Assembly (NCBI RefSeq): GCF_001747405.1
Contig: NZ_CP017305.1
Location: 576,001-640,000, forward strand
DNA: 64,000 bases
Reading direction: 5' to 3'
Source of the DNA: Chlorobaculum limnaeum
GTDB taxonomy: Bacteria > Bacteroidota > Chlorobiia > Chlorobiales > Chlorobiaceae
Positions 46,799 through 55,303 of this stretch are shown piece after piece. A model generated the notes under the pieces. It saw nothing but the letters and a program-made list of their open reading frames with translations, made no database searches and had not been told where the DNA came from. The position numbers and the translations under genes are program-made. Numbering within the stretch: the stretch's first letter is position 1; every line of letters starts with the position of its first letter.

Positions 46799-47760
46799 TT
46801 ATTCTTTGATATACTTTATAAGGCTCATGTATTCCTCTTTATTTGAATAATCGGCTCTCTTTTTATCATATAGCAAGTAAGGTATATCTTCATCTGGGCA
46901 GTTATCCAATTTTAAAGGAATTACCTTTTTATCGTTATTACCGCCATATTCTTTATTCAATATAGGGCCATATTCAGCTCTACACCAATTAGACTTTCCT
47001 AAATTTTTACTTAATGTTACGATGATAAATTTTGAGTTTTTAAGCCCGTATTCTATTTTATTTGTAATGTTGTCTCCGAAATTAATTTGTTCGTGGTCAA
47101 CCCATACTTTAATTCCTTCTTTTTTAAAATCAGAAACAATCTTTTCTATTGCAGACTTATCTGCACTAGAATGACTTAAAAAGACATCAAACTCTCTTAA
47201 ATTCATGGTGTTTTTTGATTTATTCTTCCAATTATAAACTTCAATATTTATATCTCTAACTGTTAATTTTGCTCTAAAAAATCGAACAATTCCTACATGT
47301 CCTTTGAAGGGGATGTTTGGTATGCAATGTTTTATAGTAAAACTATTATTTGAGTTTGAAACTGTGCCTTCAATCTCGCCTGAAAAAAATTTAATTTAAA
47401 TATATTATATCCAGAATCAAGCTGTATTTCTTTTTTAATGAAACTAAAGGATGAAAAAGGTATTCATTAACAAAACTTAATCTTAAAATGGTTTTGTCTT
47501 TTGATGTTTCTGATGGTGAAGTATGAAAGCAGATAAACGTGCCGTATTCATTTGCTCTACAAATTAAACCTGCACCAACATTTGACCAATCGCAAATTTT
47601 TCATTTTTGCGGAGATGGAACCGTTAAGAAATTGTCCCTGTGACTTGTTTATAGCATATGATATTAAATATTTCCCCGTTCCACTACCAGTGCCTGTTAT
47701 GAATTTGTCAGACAAAAACCAATGACCTCCCTGAGCTTTATTAGCATCCCAGTCTTTCAT
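46799..47760 (-). pseudogene. Lectin-like beta-sandwich plus TIR protein, with three frameshifts
   Basis: The intact end (46799-47206, 135 aa) is a TIR domain: REFDVFLSHSSADK, KEGIKVWVDHEQINFGD, SKFIIVTLSKNLGKSNWCRAEYGP (likely catalytic Glu) and KVIPLKLD. The same frame runs upstream through GHVGIVRFFRAKLTVRDI and SGEIEGTVSN to a T7 run. Other frames continue it: GYNIFKLNFF, CDWSNVGAGLICRANEYG and, from ATG 47760, MKDWDANKAQGGHWFLSDKF. Joined, they give about 320 aa with a concanavalin/LamG-like N-terminal domain. The shifts lie at A5 (47597-47601), T6 (47431-47436) and A7 (47383-47389). If real, the gene is dead or yields only a short TIR protein from 47206. Confidence 0.65.
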
Positions 47761-47813
47761 CTATTTCTTTTTTTAATGTTTCTAATTCGGAATCGTTAGG
47801 ATTATCTTCCATT

Positions 47814-47821
47814 AAATTTTC
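47814..47821. repeat. 8-bp target site duplication, left copy (AAATTTTC)
   Basis: AAATTTTC directly precedes the IS end at 47822 and recurs directly after the other end at 49180-49187. Confidence 0.9.
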
Positions 47822-49179
47822 GGTTCATCGTAAGATTTAATGGTAACGCTCGTCAGCAATTACGTCAACCGGTAATAGCCATGTTGAGCTTTCCACAGTA
47901 AAACAAAATCCTTATGCGGTAGCTGTGAAAGCTGTGGAACCCACGGGCCGATGCTTTGTACAACTGGATCTTGCTGTTCAGACCTTCGGAAACTGCGTTG
48001 GTCATTTCGTGCTCGAAATAGTTCAGGATGTTGTCGAGATGCCGCTTCAGCAGCTCTTTGACCTTGATCATGGGTTTCAACGCTAACTGGTCGACGCGTT
48101 CAGACCAGTAATCGAAAAAGAAGCTTGCACTCTCTCGACAACCCAGCCGCCAGAACTCCCGAAACATGTTTTTCATCGACCAGGCTTTTCCGGTTTTCAG
48201 CTCACAGGCCATCAATTGATCAAAGCTTGTCCGCTGGCTTTCCGTCATGTTCTCCGGATTGCGCAGCCAGGTGAATTTCGAGCCAATCAGAGTCCTGTCC
48301 CCGGCATGATGAAGTTGACGGGACTCTTGGCGACGAACCGTGTCGACCGCCTCGTTCAGATATTTGCTGATATGGAAACGGTCATGCACAATATCGGCCT
48401 GCGGCAGATGCTTTTTGGCAGCAATCGCGAAGGGCTTCCACATATCCATCGAGATCGATTTCACACCCTGGCGTTGCGATGCTTCAAAGCTGAGGAGTAG
48501 CGCTTCTGCTCCATCGGTCGTTCGGCTCTGGACCACCTCAAGTACCCGGCCACCTTTCAGGTCGTTCAGGATCGTCACATACTGATGGCCTGCCCGGAAG
48601 CTCTTTTCATCAAGACCAAGATGAGCAATCGCCTCCTTATTCCGGCGGCTCAGGCCTCGCTTAACCGCACGGTTCATGATCTCGTTGGTTGCATGCCAGT
48701 TCAATCGCAAGAGCCTCGATGCCGACTGAATGCTTGAACACTCCTGAAGCAACTCGACAGCAAGCGCTTCAAACTTCAGGGTGTAGCGCGAAGAGCGCGT
48801 TGCCCACGGAACTTTAATTGTCTTGATCCTGTGCTCTTTGCACTCACACCGAGGCACCCTGGCTATCAGATGCGTCTCGTACTCCATGGTATCCAGATGC
48901 CGCCACCGTTGTTCTGGCGCCAGGTCATAAATTCGTCCGGCCTTGCCGCATTCAGGGCATTCGACTTTGGGTCCGATATACTCCAGATGGATTTCTATCC
49001 GGGGGCCGGACATCGACAGCCGGACATCCGACACCTTCCATGTTTCTGGTAATCCTAATAACTGCTGGTAATGGGTAATGAGGCTCGGCATACGTTGGGG
49101 TTAGTGTTTTGGCGTTCTTGGATAAATTACACCAAGCCACTCATTTTTACTACCAGACCATTAAATTCTGCGAAGAGCC
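47822..49179 (-). mobile_element. ISL3-family insertion sequence, copy 1 (1358 bp)
   Basis: The ends are imperfect inverted repeats: GGTTCATCGTAAGATTTAAT on the left, and GGCTCTTCGCAGAATTTAAT when the right end is read on the minus strand. GG..TC.TCG and ATTTAATGG are shared. The 8-bp duplication AAATTTTC flanks it, as expected for ISL3. It carries one transposase gene. It interrupts the vWA gene near its 3' end. Copy 2 (61715-63072) has the same length. Confidence 0.93.
47865..49091 (-). CDS. ISL3-family transposase (copy 1)
   Basis: This 408-aa transposase has the ISL3 layout: an N-terminal zinc finger (CPECGKAGRIYD, then CECKEH), a helix-turn-helix (SIQSASRLLRLNWHATNEIMNRAVKRG), and the DDE core. 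In the core, LGLDEKSFRAGHQYVTI holds the first Asp, SMDMWKPF and DIVHDRFHISKYLNEAVD the second, and ISL3 transposases end with NAVSEGLNSKIQLYK carrying the Glu. It is complete. It differs from copy 2 by a handful of residues (M/T near 27, K/Q and S/Y near 90-100). Confidence 0.95.
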   Translation of the reverse strand: MPSLITHYQQLLGLPETWKVSDVRLSMSGPRIEIHLEYIGPKVECPECGKAGRIYDLAPEQRWRHLDTMEYETHLIARVPRCECKEHRIKTIKVPWATRSSRYTLKFEALAVELLQECSSIQSASRLLRLNWHATNEIMNRAVKRGLSRRNKEAIAHLGLDEKSFRAGHQYVTILNDLKGGRVLEVVQSRTTDGAEALLLSFEASQRQGVKSISMDMWKPFAIAAKKHLPQADIVHDRFHISKYLNEAVDTVRRQESRQLHHAGDRTLIGSKFTWLRNPENMTESQRTSFDQLMACELKTGKAWSMKNMFREFWRLGCRESASFFFDYWSERVDQLALKPMIKVKELLKRHLDNILNYFEHEMTNAVSEGLNSKIQLYKASARGFHSFHSYRIRILFYCGKLNMAITG

Positions 49180-50534
49180 AAATTTTCTAAAATAACAGAG
49201 AGTCTTTCTAATAAATCAATTTGCATAAAATCACAATTATGATGTCGCATATAACCATTGTTATGTCTATGCATCTGATATGTAAGCGATTTATTGCAAT
49301 GGTTGATTAAAGCTTGAAATTCATTTCTGTATTTAGGGTTACTTAAATTGTTAATCTTGATTAGTACATCAGCGGCATAAGACATATTTTCTAAATCTTG
49401 TTGATCTTTTCTATAGTATTCTCTTTTTTTCTCATCCTCAAAAGCAGCTACAACTTTTTTCATTCCCGCAACTTCTTTGATAATCATATTTTTCATAAAA
49501 TCAAAATCACCCTCTTCAATTTTTGAAATAAGTTCTTCCTCTGTTTTGCTTTTTTCAAATTTTTGAACTATTGCAAGAACTTCTTGATTTATCGGGGCTT
49601 GTGCATAACTTTCAAAACTATCTAAATTTAGACTTAGATTTGCATCTAAAATGGTTTGGTTTCTGTTTAATAATTTTGCGGTAATTTGAGCCTCTTCACC
49701 AATCTCTTGAGGATTTAATTCAAGTCTAATCGCAAAACGATTCTCGTCGTTGTCAGTTATAGGTCTTATAGAATATTTATTTGAAGCTTTCCTTAGCATA
49801 TTTAGTTCTTTCGAAATCTTCACCCCTTTTCCAAGATTTAATTCTATTTTGGGATTATCAAGAATAATATTTAAGGTGCCAATAAACTCTTCTTCAATGA
49901 TTTCATTAATATTTGAGTGTTGAATATACCAAAATCTTCCTCCAGACTCATTTGAAATTATTTCTAATAATTCTTCATCAAAATCGTCACCAATTCCAAT
50001 GGTTGAGGTAATTATACTGTATTCTTCTCTGGATTTTGACGCCTGATTGCCTAGAATACTTTTCTTTGTCTCGCCAGTATTTGCCAATCCATCAGATAAT
50101 AGAATTAATTTATTTATTTTATCATTATCTAAATATGTTTGCAGTTCTAATAGACCTAAATACCACCCTAGAGAAAGATTAGTCATTCCTCTTGGTTCTA
50201 TATTTTTGATTTTTTCTATTATCTCACCTCGCTTCGTTTGAGGATTAACGATAACCTCAGCTTCATTATCATATACAATTACTGTAAGAAAGTCGTCTTG
50301 TTTTAAGCGCTTAAAAATTTCTATACAACTATTTTTTGCTATCTCCAATTTTTCACCACTCATACTTCCACTTCGATCAATAACTATAGCTAGGTTTAAA
50401 TTGTTTTTTGAGGATTCTACTTTTTTATACTCAGAAGTAGACGTGATTTCAATTACGATATCAATCTCAGAGATATTATCATTTCTAATAATAGTTCTTT
50501 CAGGAATAATCTGAAGATTTACATTATTATCCAT
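49161..50534 (-). CDS. von Willebrand factor A (MIDAS) protein, 3' end cut by ISL3 element
   Basis: This 457-aa protein has a beta-rich N-terminus (to about 45), then a vWA domain with the metal site DRSGSMSGEKLE, LSLGWYLGL for the conserved Thr/Ser region and LILLSDGLANTGETKK. Helical and coiled segments follow. The last six codons and the stop come from the IS inverted repeat (ENL then ALRRI). Deleting the IS and one AAATTTTC restores ENLMEDNPNDSELETLKK...ERLGC and a stop at 47741-47743, which overlaps the next gene by 20 bp. The protein has lost about 20 residues. It is AT-rich. Confidence 0.85.
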   Translation of the reverse strand: MDNNVNLQIIPERTIIRNDNISEIDIVIEITSTSEYKKVESSKNNLNLAIVIDRSGSMSGEKLEIAKNSCIEIFKRLKQDDFLTVIVYDNEAEVIVNPQTKRGEIIEKIKNIEPRGMTNLSLGWYLGLLELQTYLDNDKINKLILLSDGLANTGETKKSILGNQASKSREEYSIITSTIGIGDDFDEELLEIISNESGGRFWYIQHSNINEIIEEEFIGTLNIILDNPKIELNLGKGVKISKELNMLRKASNKYSIRPITDNDENRFAIRLELNPQEIGEEAQITAKLLNRNQTILDANLSLNLDSFESYAQAPINQEVLAIVQKFEKSKTEEELISKIEEGDFDFMKNMIIKEVAGMKKVVAAFEDEKKREYYRKDQQDLENMSYAADVLIKINNLSNPKYRNEFQALINHCNKSLTYQMHRHNNGYMRHHNCDFMQIDLLERLSVILENLALRRI

Positions 50535-50535
50535 T

Positions 50536-50835
50536 TTATAATATTTTAATGTATGTGGTTAGATACTTTCTGAGTGAGTTATACTTGCCAAACTGCGACT
50601 CACTTCCATTGTTTTTGGCGAATATGCGCAATAAATTTGTGCGTTTATTTTTATCTGTCAACTCGTAGTAGCGCTTAAGCTGAAGTCCCTGGGTGAGCAT
50701 CAGACCGATCAAACTATCAAAGTCCGCGATAAGCCAACGTATGCTGCTGCAGCCTTGGCGTGCGCCCGTTACTTGTGGCTTTTCGCCCCAGCATTCGAGG
50801 AGATTGACCCATATGATGGTGCTTGCGTGAGGCAT
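50536..50835 (-). CDS. Hypothetical ORF upstream of the vWA gene
   Basis: This 99-codon frame ends 1 bp before the vWA start codon. The first part is GC-rich and the last 40 residues (KNKRTNLLRIFAKNN, then SLRKYLTTYIKIL) are AT-rich, as in the vWA gene. No family is recognised. The junction may be the edge of the horizontally acquired island, and the frame may be chance read across it. Confidence 0.25.
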   Translation of the reverse strand: MPHASTIIWVNLLECWGEKPQVTGARQGCSSIRWLIADFDSLIGLMLTQGLQLKRYYELTDKNKRTNLLRIFAKNNGSESQFGKYNSLRKYLTTYIKIL

Positions 50836-50976
50836 TTGCTATTGGGAAAAGTGATTCTACCTTGAATCTTCAGCCAACACAATAAACCAAATGTAAATAA
50901 TTTGTACCGGATCGCAAGCACAAGTGCACGGTAATTGCCGTCACATCTCATTTTCTGTCCACTCCCTACAAACGCG

Positions 50977-51001
50977 AAAAGCCGGGGAGTTCCCGGCTTT
51001 T
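50977..51001. terminator. Intrinsic terminator after frr
   Basis: AAAAGCCGGG (50977-50986) pairs with CCCGGCTTTT (50992-51001). It serves frr on the minus strand (stop at 51032). Confidence 0.82.
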
Positions 51002-51031
51002 GCAATGGCGTCGATCTTGGAGAGAGCTTCG

Positions 51032-51592
51032 TCAGACCTCCATGATCTCCTTTTCTTTCTGGGCGATCAGTTCGGTGATCTGCTTTTCGTATTTGTGGAG
51101 CAGGTCATCCGCGTCCTTCTTGCCGCGTTTGAGCTCGTCCTCGCCGATCTGTTTCTCCTTTTCGAGCTTCTCGACTTCGTGGATCAGGTCGCGGCGGTGG
51201 TTGCGGAGCGAGACTTTGGAATCCTCGCCGAACTTCTTGGTCAGCTTCACGAACTCCTTGCGGCGCTCTTCGGTGAGCGGCGGAATGCTGATGCGGATGT
51301 TCTGGCCGTCGGCTGAAGGGTTCAGGCCGAGACCGGCGTCACGGATCGCGCGTTCGGTTGCGCCAACCATCGACTTGTCCCAAACCTGCACCGTGAGGGT
51401 GTGAACATCGAGCACGCCGACGTTGCCGACCTGCTTGAGCGGCATCTGCGATCCATAAGCCTCCACCTTGACCCTGTCGAGCAGCGCCGTGGTGGCCTTG
51501 CCGGTGCGGATCGAAGCGAGTTCGTGCTGGAATGCCTCGATGGTTTTCTTCATGCGAGGCTCGATTTTCTGGATAACGTCCCTTGCGGTCAT
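51032..51592 (-). CDS. frr: Ribosome recycling factor
   Basis: This 186-aa protein splits post-termination ribosomes with EF-G. It shows MKKTIEAFQHELASIRTGKATTALLDRVKVEAYG, PLKQVGNV, IPPLTEERRKEFVKL and a helical tail ending with ITELIAQKEKEIMEV. Start, length and both domains are typical. It lies directly downstream of rpmE in the same direction. Confidence 0.97.
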   Translation of the reverse strand: MTARDVIQKIEPRMKKTIEAFQHELASIRTGKATTALLDRVKVEAYGSQMPLKQVGNVGVLDVHTLTVQVWDKSMVGATERAIRDAGLGLNPSADGQNIRISIPPLTEERRKEFVKLTKKFGEDSKVSLRNHRRDLIHEVEKLEKEKQIGEDELKRGKKDADDLLHKYEKQITELIAQKEKEIMEV

Positions 51593-51625
51593 GGCTGTAT
51601 CGGATTGATTGATTCAGGCAATCGC

Positions 51626-51850
51626 TTAGTTCGCGGCAGCTTTGGGAGTGGCTTTCGCGAAGCGTTTGTTGAAGCGCTCGACGCGGCCGGCGGTATCGAC
51701 GAGAACCTGCTTGCCGGTGTAGAACGGGTGGCAGTTGCTGCAAATATCGACCTTGATGTTGTTGCGGGTGGAGCGGGTTTCGAAGGCGGTGCCGCAGTTC
51801 GCGCAGTTGACGGTAACTTTCGTATACTTTGGGTGAATCTCTGGTTTCAT
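51626..51850 (-). CDS. rpmE: 50S ribosomal protein L31
   Basis: This 74-aa protein is the zinc-binding (C+) form: [28 protein letters not shown], then [14 protein letters not shown], giving two CxxC pairs. [14 protein letters not shown] closes the fold. It is divergent from recG and upstream of frr. Confidence 0.96.
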   Translation of the reverse strand: MKPEIHPKYTKVTVNCANCGTAFETRSTRNNIKVDICSNCHPFYTGKQVLVDTAGRVERFNKRFAKATPKAAAN

Positions 51851-51944
51851 GACCTTTGGGATTACGTTGCCTGGATGACAAGAAAAATTGATCAGGAATT
51901 AACTCTTTTTTCTGCTAATAAGCAAGCACGGACGCCAATTCGTC

Positions 51945-54065
51945 ATGCCACCGTTTTTACCGTTACAAGGGATCAAGGGGGTCGGCCCCAAGCGCGCGGC
52001 GATCCTCGCCGAGGCGGGCATCCGCTCGATTGCCGACCTGTACGACTGCTTCCCGCGCCGCTACCTCGACCGCACCACCATAAAAAAAATCGGCGCGTTG
52101 CGTGACGGCGAGACCGTGACGGTCGTCGGCAGCGTTACCGGCACGAAGCTCGAAGGGAGCGGCGGGCGCGGAGGCTCGCGCTTCAAGGCGCAGGTCAGCG
52201 ACGGCTCCGGCGTGCTCGAACTGACCTGGTTTCGAGGCGTACACTACTTCTCGAAAGCCATCCGCAGCGGCGACCTCGTCGCGGCGCACGGGCGCATCAC
52301 CTTTTTCGGACGCACGCCGGGAATGCAGCATCCCGACTTCGACAAGCTTGGCGGCGACGGCGAGCCGTCCGACGACGGAGCGCGGGACGACGAACTCTAC
52401 AAGACCGGCGCGATCATTCCGATCTACCCCACCACCGAGGCGATGAAGCAGGCGGGCCTCAACTCGGCGGCCCTGCGGCGCATCGTGCACCGCGCCTTCC
52501 GCGACCAGCCGCTGCGCATCACGGAGTATCTCAGCCGCGAGATCGTCGAATCCCTCGGCCTCTTGCCCATCGGCGAGGCGTACCGGCAGCTTCACTTTCC
52601 CGACTCCACGGAACTGCTCGAACGGGCGCGGTACCGCATGAAGTGGAGCGAGCTGTTTTTCGCGCAGCTCTTCTTCGCCCTGCGCCGCGCCGGGGAGCGT
52701 CGAAGCCTCGCCTCGGCGCGGTTCGAGCGCTCCGGCGAAAAGACGGCGAGCCTGCACGAGCGACTGCCCTTCACCATGACCGGCGCGCAGAAGCAGGCGG
52801 TGCGCGAGATTTATCACGACCTGAAGAGCGGGCGACAGATGAATCGCCTCTTGCAGGGCGACGTGGGGTCGGGCAAGACGCTCGTGGCGCAGTTCGCCAT
52901 GACGCTCGCCGTGGACAACGGTTTGCAGGCGGCCTTCATGGCGCCAACCGAAATTCTCGCCTTCCAGCACTACGCCGGTCTCAAAAACTCGCTCGAACCG
53001 CTCGGCATCCGCGTCGCGCTCATCACCGGCAAGCAGCCTGTGAAGCTGCGCCGGGAGGCGCTCGCCCGGCTCGAACAGGGGGAGATCGACATCGCCGTCG
53101 GCACCCACGCGATCATCGAGGCGGGGGTGCAGTTCCACCGCCTCGGGCTCGTTATCATCGACGAGCAGCACCGCTTCGGCGTGTTGCAGCGCAAGGCGTT
53201 GCAGGAGAAGTCGGAGAATCCGCACGTGCTGCTCATGACCGCCACGCCGATTCCGCGCACGCTCACGATGGGCATCTACGGCGACCTTGACGTCTCCGTC
53301 ATCGCTGAAATGCCCGCCGGGCGCAAGCCGATCCAGACGCGCCTCTGCCGCGAGGAACAGAAGCCGGAGCTGTATCGGCTGTTGCGCCAGCAGATCGCCG
53401 AGGGGCGGCAGGCGTACATCGTCTATCCGCTGGTCGAGGAGTCCGAAAAGATCGATCTCAAGGCGGCTACCGAGAGCTACGAGCAGCTCAAGCAGGAGGT
53501 GTTTCCGGAGCTGCGACTCGGGCTGATTCACGGGCAGCTTCCGGCGGCGGAGAAGGAGGCGGTGATGGCGGAGTTTCGCGGCGGGCGCCTCGACATTCTC
53601 GTCGGCACGACGGTGATCGAGGTGGGCGTCGATGTGCCCAACGCCACCATCATGGTGATCGAGCACGCCGAGCGCTTCGGCATTTCGCAGCTTCACCAGC
53701 TCCGGGGTCGCGTCGGGCGCGGCGAGCACGCATCGTCGTGCTTCCTTGTCTATACGAAGCTCGCCGGTGACGCCAAAGAGCGGTTGCAGGTGCTCGCTTC
53801 GACCGGCGACGGCTTCCGCCTCTCCGAGATCGACTTACAGATTCGCGGCGCGGGCAACATGCTGGGACGCGAGCAGTCCGGCGTGGCGAGCGGCCTCAGG
53901 ATCGCCGATCTGCTCACCGATGGCGAGATCATGCGCTCGGCGCGGGCGGCGGCGTTTGAGCTGATCCGCCGCGACGAAGCCCTCTCGCTTGCCGAAAACG
54001 CCCCGATTCGGGACTACTACGAGAATTATTTCAAGAAAAGAATTTCGCTGGCTGACGTCGGGTGA
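51945..54065 (+). CDS. recG: ATP-dependent DNA helicase RecG
   Basis: This 706-aa helicase reverses stalled forks and migrates Holliday junctions. The N-terminal wedge domain shows LQGIKGVGPKRAAIL and an OB fold (about 60-160). Walker A is GDVGSGKTLVA at 305-312, then IIDEQHRFGVLQRKAL (DEQH box), LLMTATPIPRTL, and helicase C motifs VGTTVIEVGVDVPNATIMVIE, QLHQLRGRVGRGEHAS. The TRG motif region with the final GNMLG is present. The ATG start is close to the divergent rpmE. Confidence 0.96.
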   Translation: MPPFLPLQGIKGVGPKRAAILAEAGIRSIADLYDCFPRRYLDRTTIKKIGALRDGETVTVVGSVTGTKLEGSGGRGGSRFKAQVSDGSGVLELTWFRGVHYFSKAIRSGDLVAAHGRITFFGRTPGMQHPDFDKLGGDGEPSDDGARDDELYKTGAIIPIYPTTEAMKQAGLNSAALRRIVHRAFRDQPLRITEYLSREIVESLGLLPIGEAYRQLHFPDSTELLERARYRMKWSELFFAQLFFALRRAGERRSLASARFERSGEKTASLHERLPFTMTGAQKQAVREIYHDLKSGRQMNRLLQGDVGSGKTLVAQFAMTLAVDNGLQAAFMAPTEILAFQHYAGLKNSLEPLGIRVALITGKQPVKLRREALARLEQGEIDIAVGTHAIIEAGVQFHRLGLVIIDEQHRFGVLQRKALQEKSENPHVLLMTATPIPRTLTMGIYGDLDVSVIAEMPAGRKPIQTRLCREEQKPELYRLLRQQIAEGRQAYIVYPLVEESEKIDLKAATESYEQLKQEVFPELRLGLIHGQLPAAEKEAVMAEFRGGRLDILVGTTVIEVGVDVPNATIMVIEHAERFGISQLHQLRGRVGRGEHASSCFLVYTKLAGDAKERLQVLASTGDGFRLSEIDLQIRGAGNMLGREQSGVASGLRIADLLTDGEIMRSARAAAFELIRRDEALSLAENAPIRDYYENYFKKRISLADVG

Positions 54066-54342
54066 GGGAGAGAAGGGGATTCTTCTCGGTCATTGAAACT
54101 GGTGACGTTGTAGAGGCGCCCCTCGCGGTTGCCCTTTTTCGGAAGCCTCGGAAATGCAGTGGTGCACCAGTGCAGGCGCGAGGCCTGCACCTACGACGGG
54201 GAAATGATAACAGTACTCGATTTCGACTACCGTGTCCCCTCCGCAATTTCATTGCTGCAGGGGCAATCCCTCCATGGTTGTCCGGTTACATGCGCATCGG
54301 AAAAATGTCGGCACACACGGGCGCATGCCGTGCGCCCGCTCG
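54066..54342. repeat. Gap after recG with GTGCAGG hairpin
   Basis: This gap of 277 bp between convergent recG and PAP2 genes holds no gene. GTGCAGG/CCTGCAC (54170-54190) is a short perfect hairpin of the dispersed-repeat kind. A weak terminator role is possible. Confidence 0.5.
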
Positions 54343-55059
54343 CTATCCGGGAAGATCGAAGTTTTTCCGGATGATTCTGACGAAGGTTACGACCAGGCTT
54401 CGCAGGCCGGGGAAGAGGTTGTAGGCTTCGGCGATGAAGAGCATCAGCATGGCGCTGACGATGTCGAGCCGCTTCTGTGACGATTCGAGCAGCGCTTCGA
54501 TTCTGCCTCGGATAAAGGCCGGGTTGTCGAAGAGCAGCACCACCGCAGGGGCGATGACCAGCGAACCGAGAATATCCGACGGGTAGTGCCATCCGAGTGC
54601 GACCCGGCATAGCCCCGCGCTGAGGAGCGACCAGAGGAAAACCGCGACGCCCACCCGCCGGTTCAGCAGAAAAATCGTCGTTGACAGCGCGAAGTAGAGC
54701 ATGGCCGTGTCGCTCGGGAACGAGCTGTCGTGATCCCATTGTTGCGTGGCCATTTGCAGGGTGAGGGTGGAGTCGAGCACCGGGCGAGTGTGCACGTGCA
54801 GCAGATACTGCGTCGCCACCGAGAGGCCGACAGCCGCGCAGGTCGCCAGAAGGCCGGTCAGAATCCGGCTGCGGCGTTCAGCGGAGGTGTTGCCGAACCA
54901 GAGTAGCAGCAAGGGGAAAAAGATCGGGATTCCTCTCAAGAGAGGGTTTTCACCAACGTTATAGACCAGCAGCCTGAAAAGCCTGCTTCCGGTGCCGTCT
55001 CCGGCAAGAAACTCGCTAAGCCCTGTGACGATGGCGGTGTCGAGAGCGCTGATGTTCAT
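54343..55059 (-). CDS. PAP2-family membrane phosphatase
   Basis: From MNISALDTAIV (55059) this is a 238-aa membrane protein with five to six helices. HVHTRPVLDS marks domain 1, SSFPSDTAMLYFALS domain 2, and RVALGWHYPSDILGS domain 3 of the PAP2 signature. In domain 2 the usual His (PSGH) is Thr here, while Arg, His and Asp of domain 3 are present. The loss may weaken activity or mark a distinct subgroup. The substrate is probably a lipid phosphate, such as undecaprenyl diphosphate. Confidence 0.8.
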   Translation of the reverse strand: MNISALDTAIVTGLSEFLAGDGTGSRLFRLLVYNVGENPLLRGIPIFFPLLLLWFGNTSAERRSRILTGLLATCAAVGLSVATQYLLHVHTRPVLDSTLTLQMATQQWDHDSSFPSDTAMLYFALSTTIFLLNRRVGVAVFLWSLLSAGLCRVALGWHYPSDILGSLVIAPAVVLLFDNPAFIRGRIEALLESSQKRLDIVSAMLMLFIAEAYNLFPGLRSLVVTFVRIIRKNFDLPG

Positions 55060-55303
55060 TGTGAGAGGGAGATGGTTGGGAGTTACTCGAAACGACATAA
55101 CGTAATATAGTGATGTTGCAGAATATATAACCACCAGATTTGTTCTCTGACCGTATCAGAAATCATTGGAGTTTGGCAGAGCGTCAGAGCTTCCGTAATG
55201 GTATCGAAAAAGCTTATATTCAACATTTTGCGCTCCTGCCCCGTTTTGTCCCGCCCAGGGTTGGTATGCCGGTAGCGGGAGATAATCAGCACATCCTTTT
55301 TGC

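Noticed and set aside
47700-47760. GTGSGTGK as a Walker A motif in the lectin-like/TIR gene
   Set aside because: It is followed by Tyr rather than Ser or Thr, has no preceding hydrophobic strand and no Walker B; the context is a beta-sandwich.
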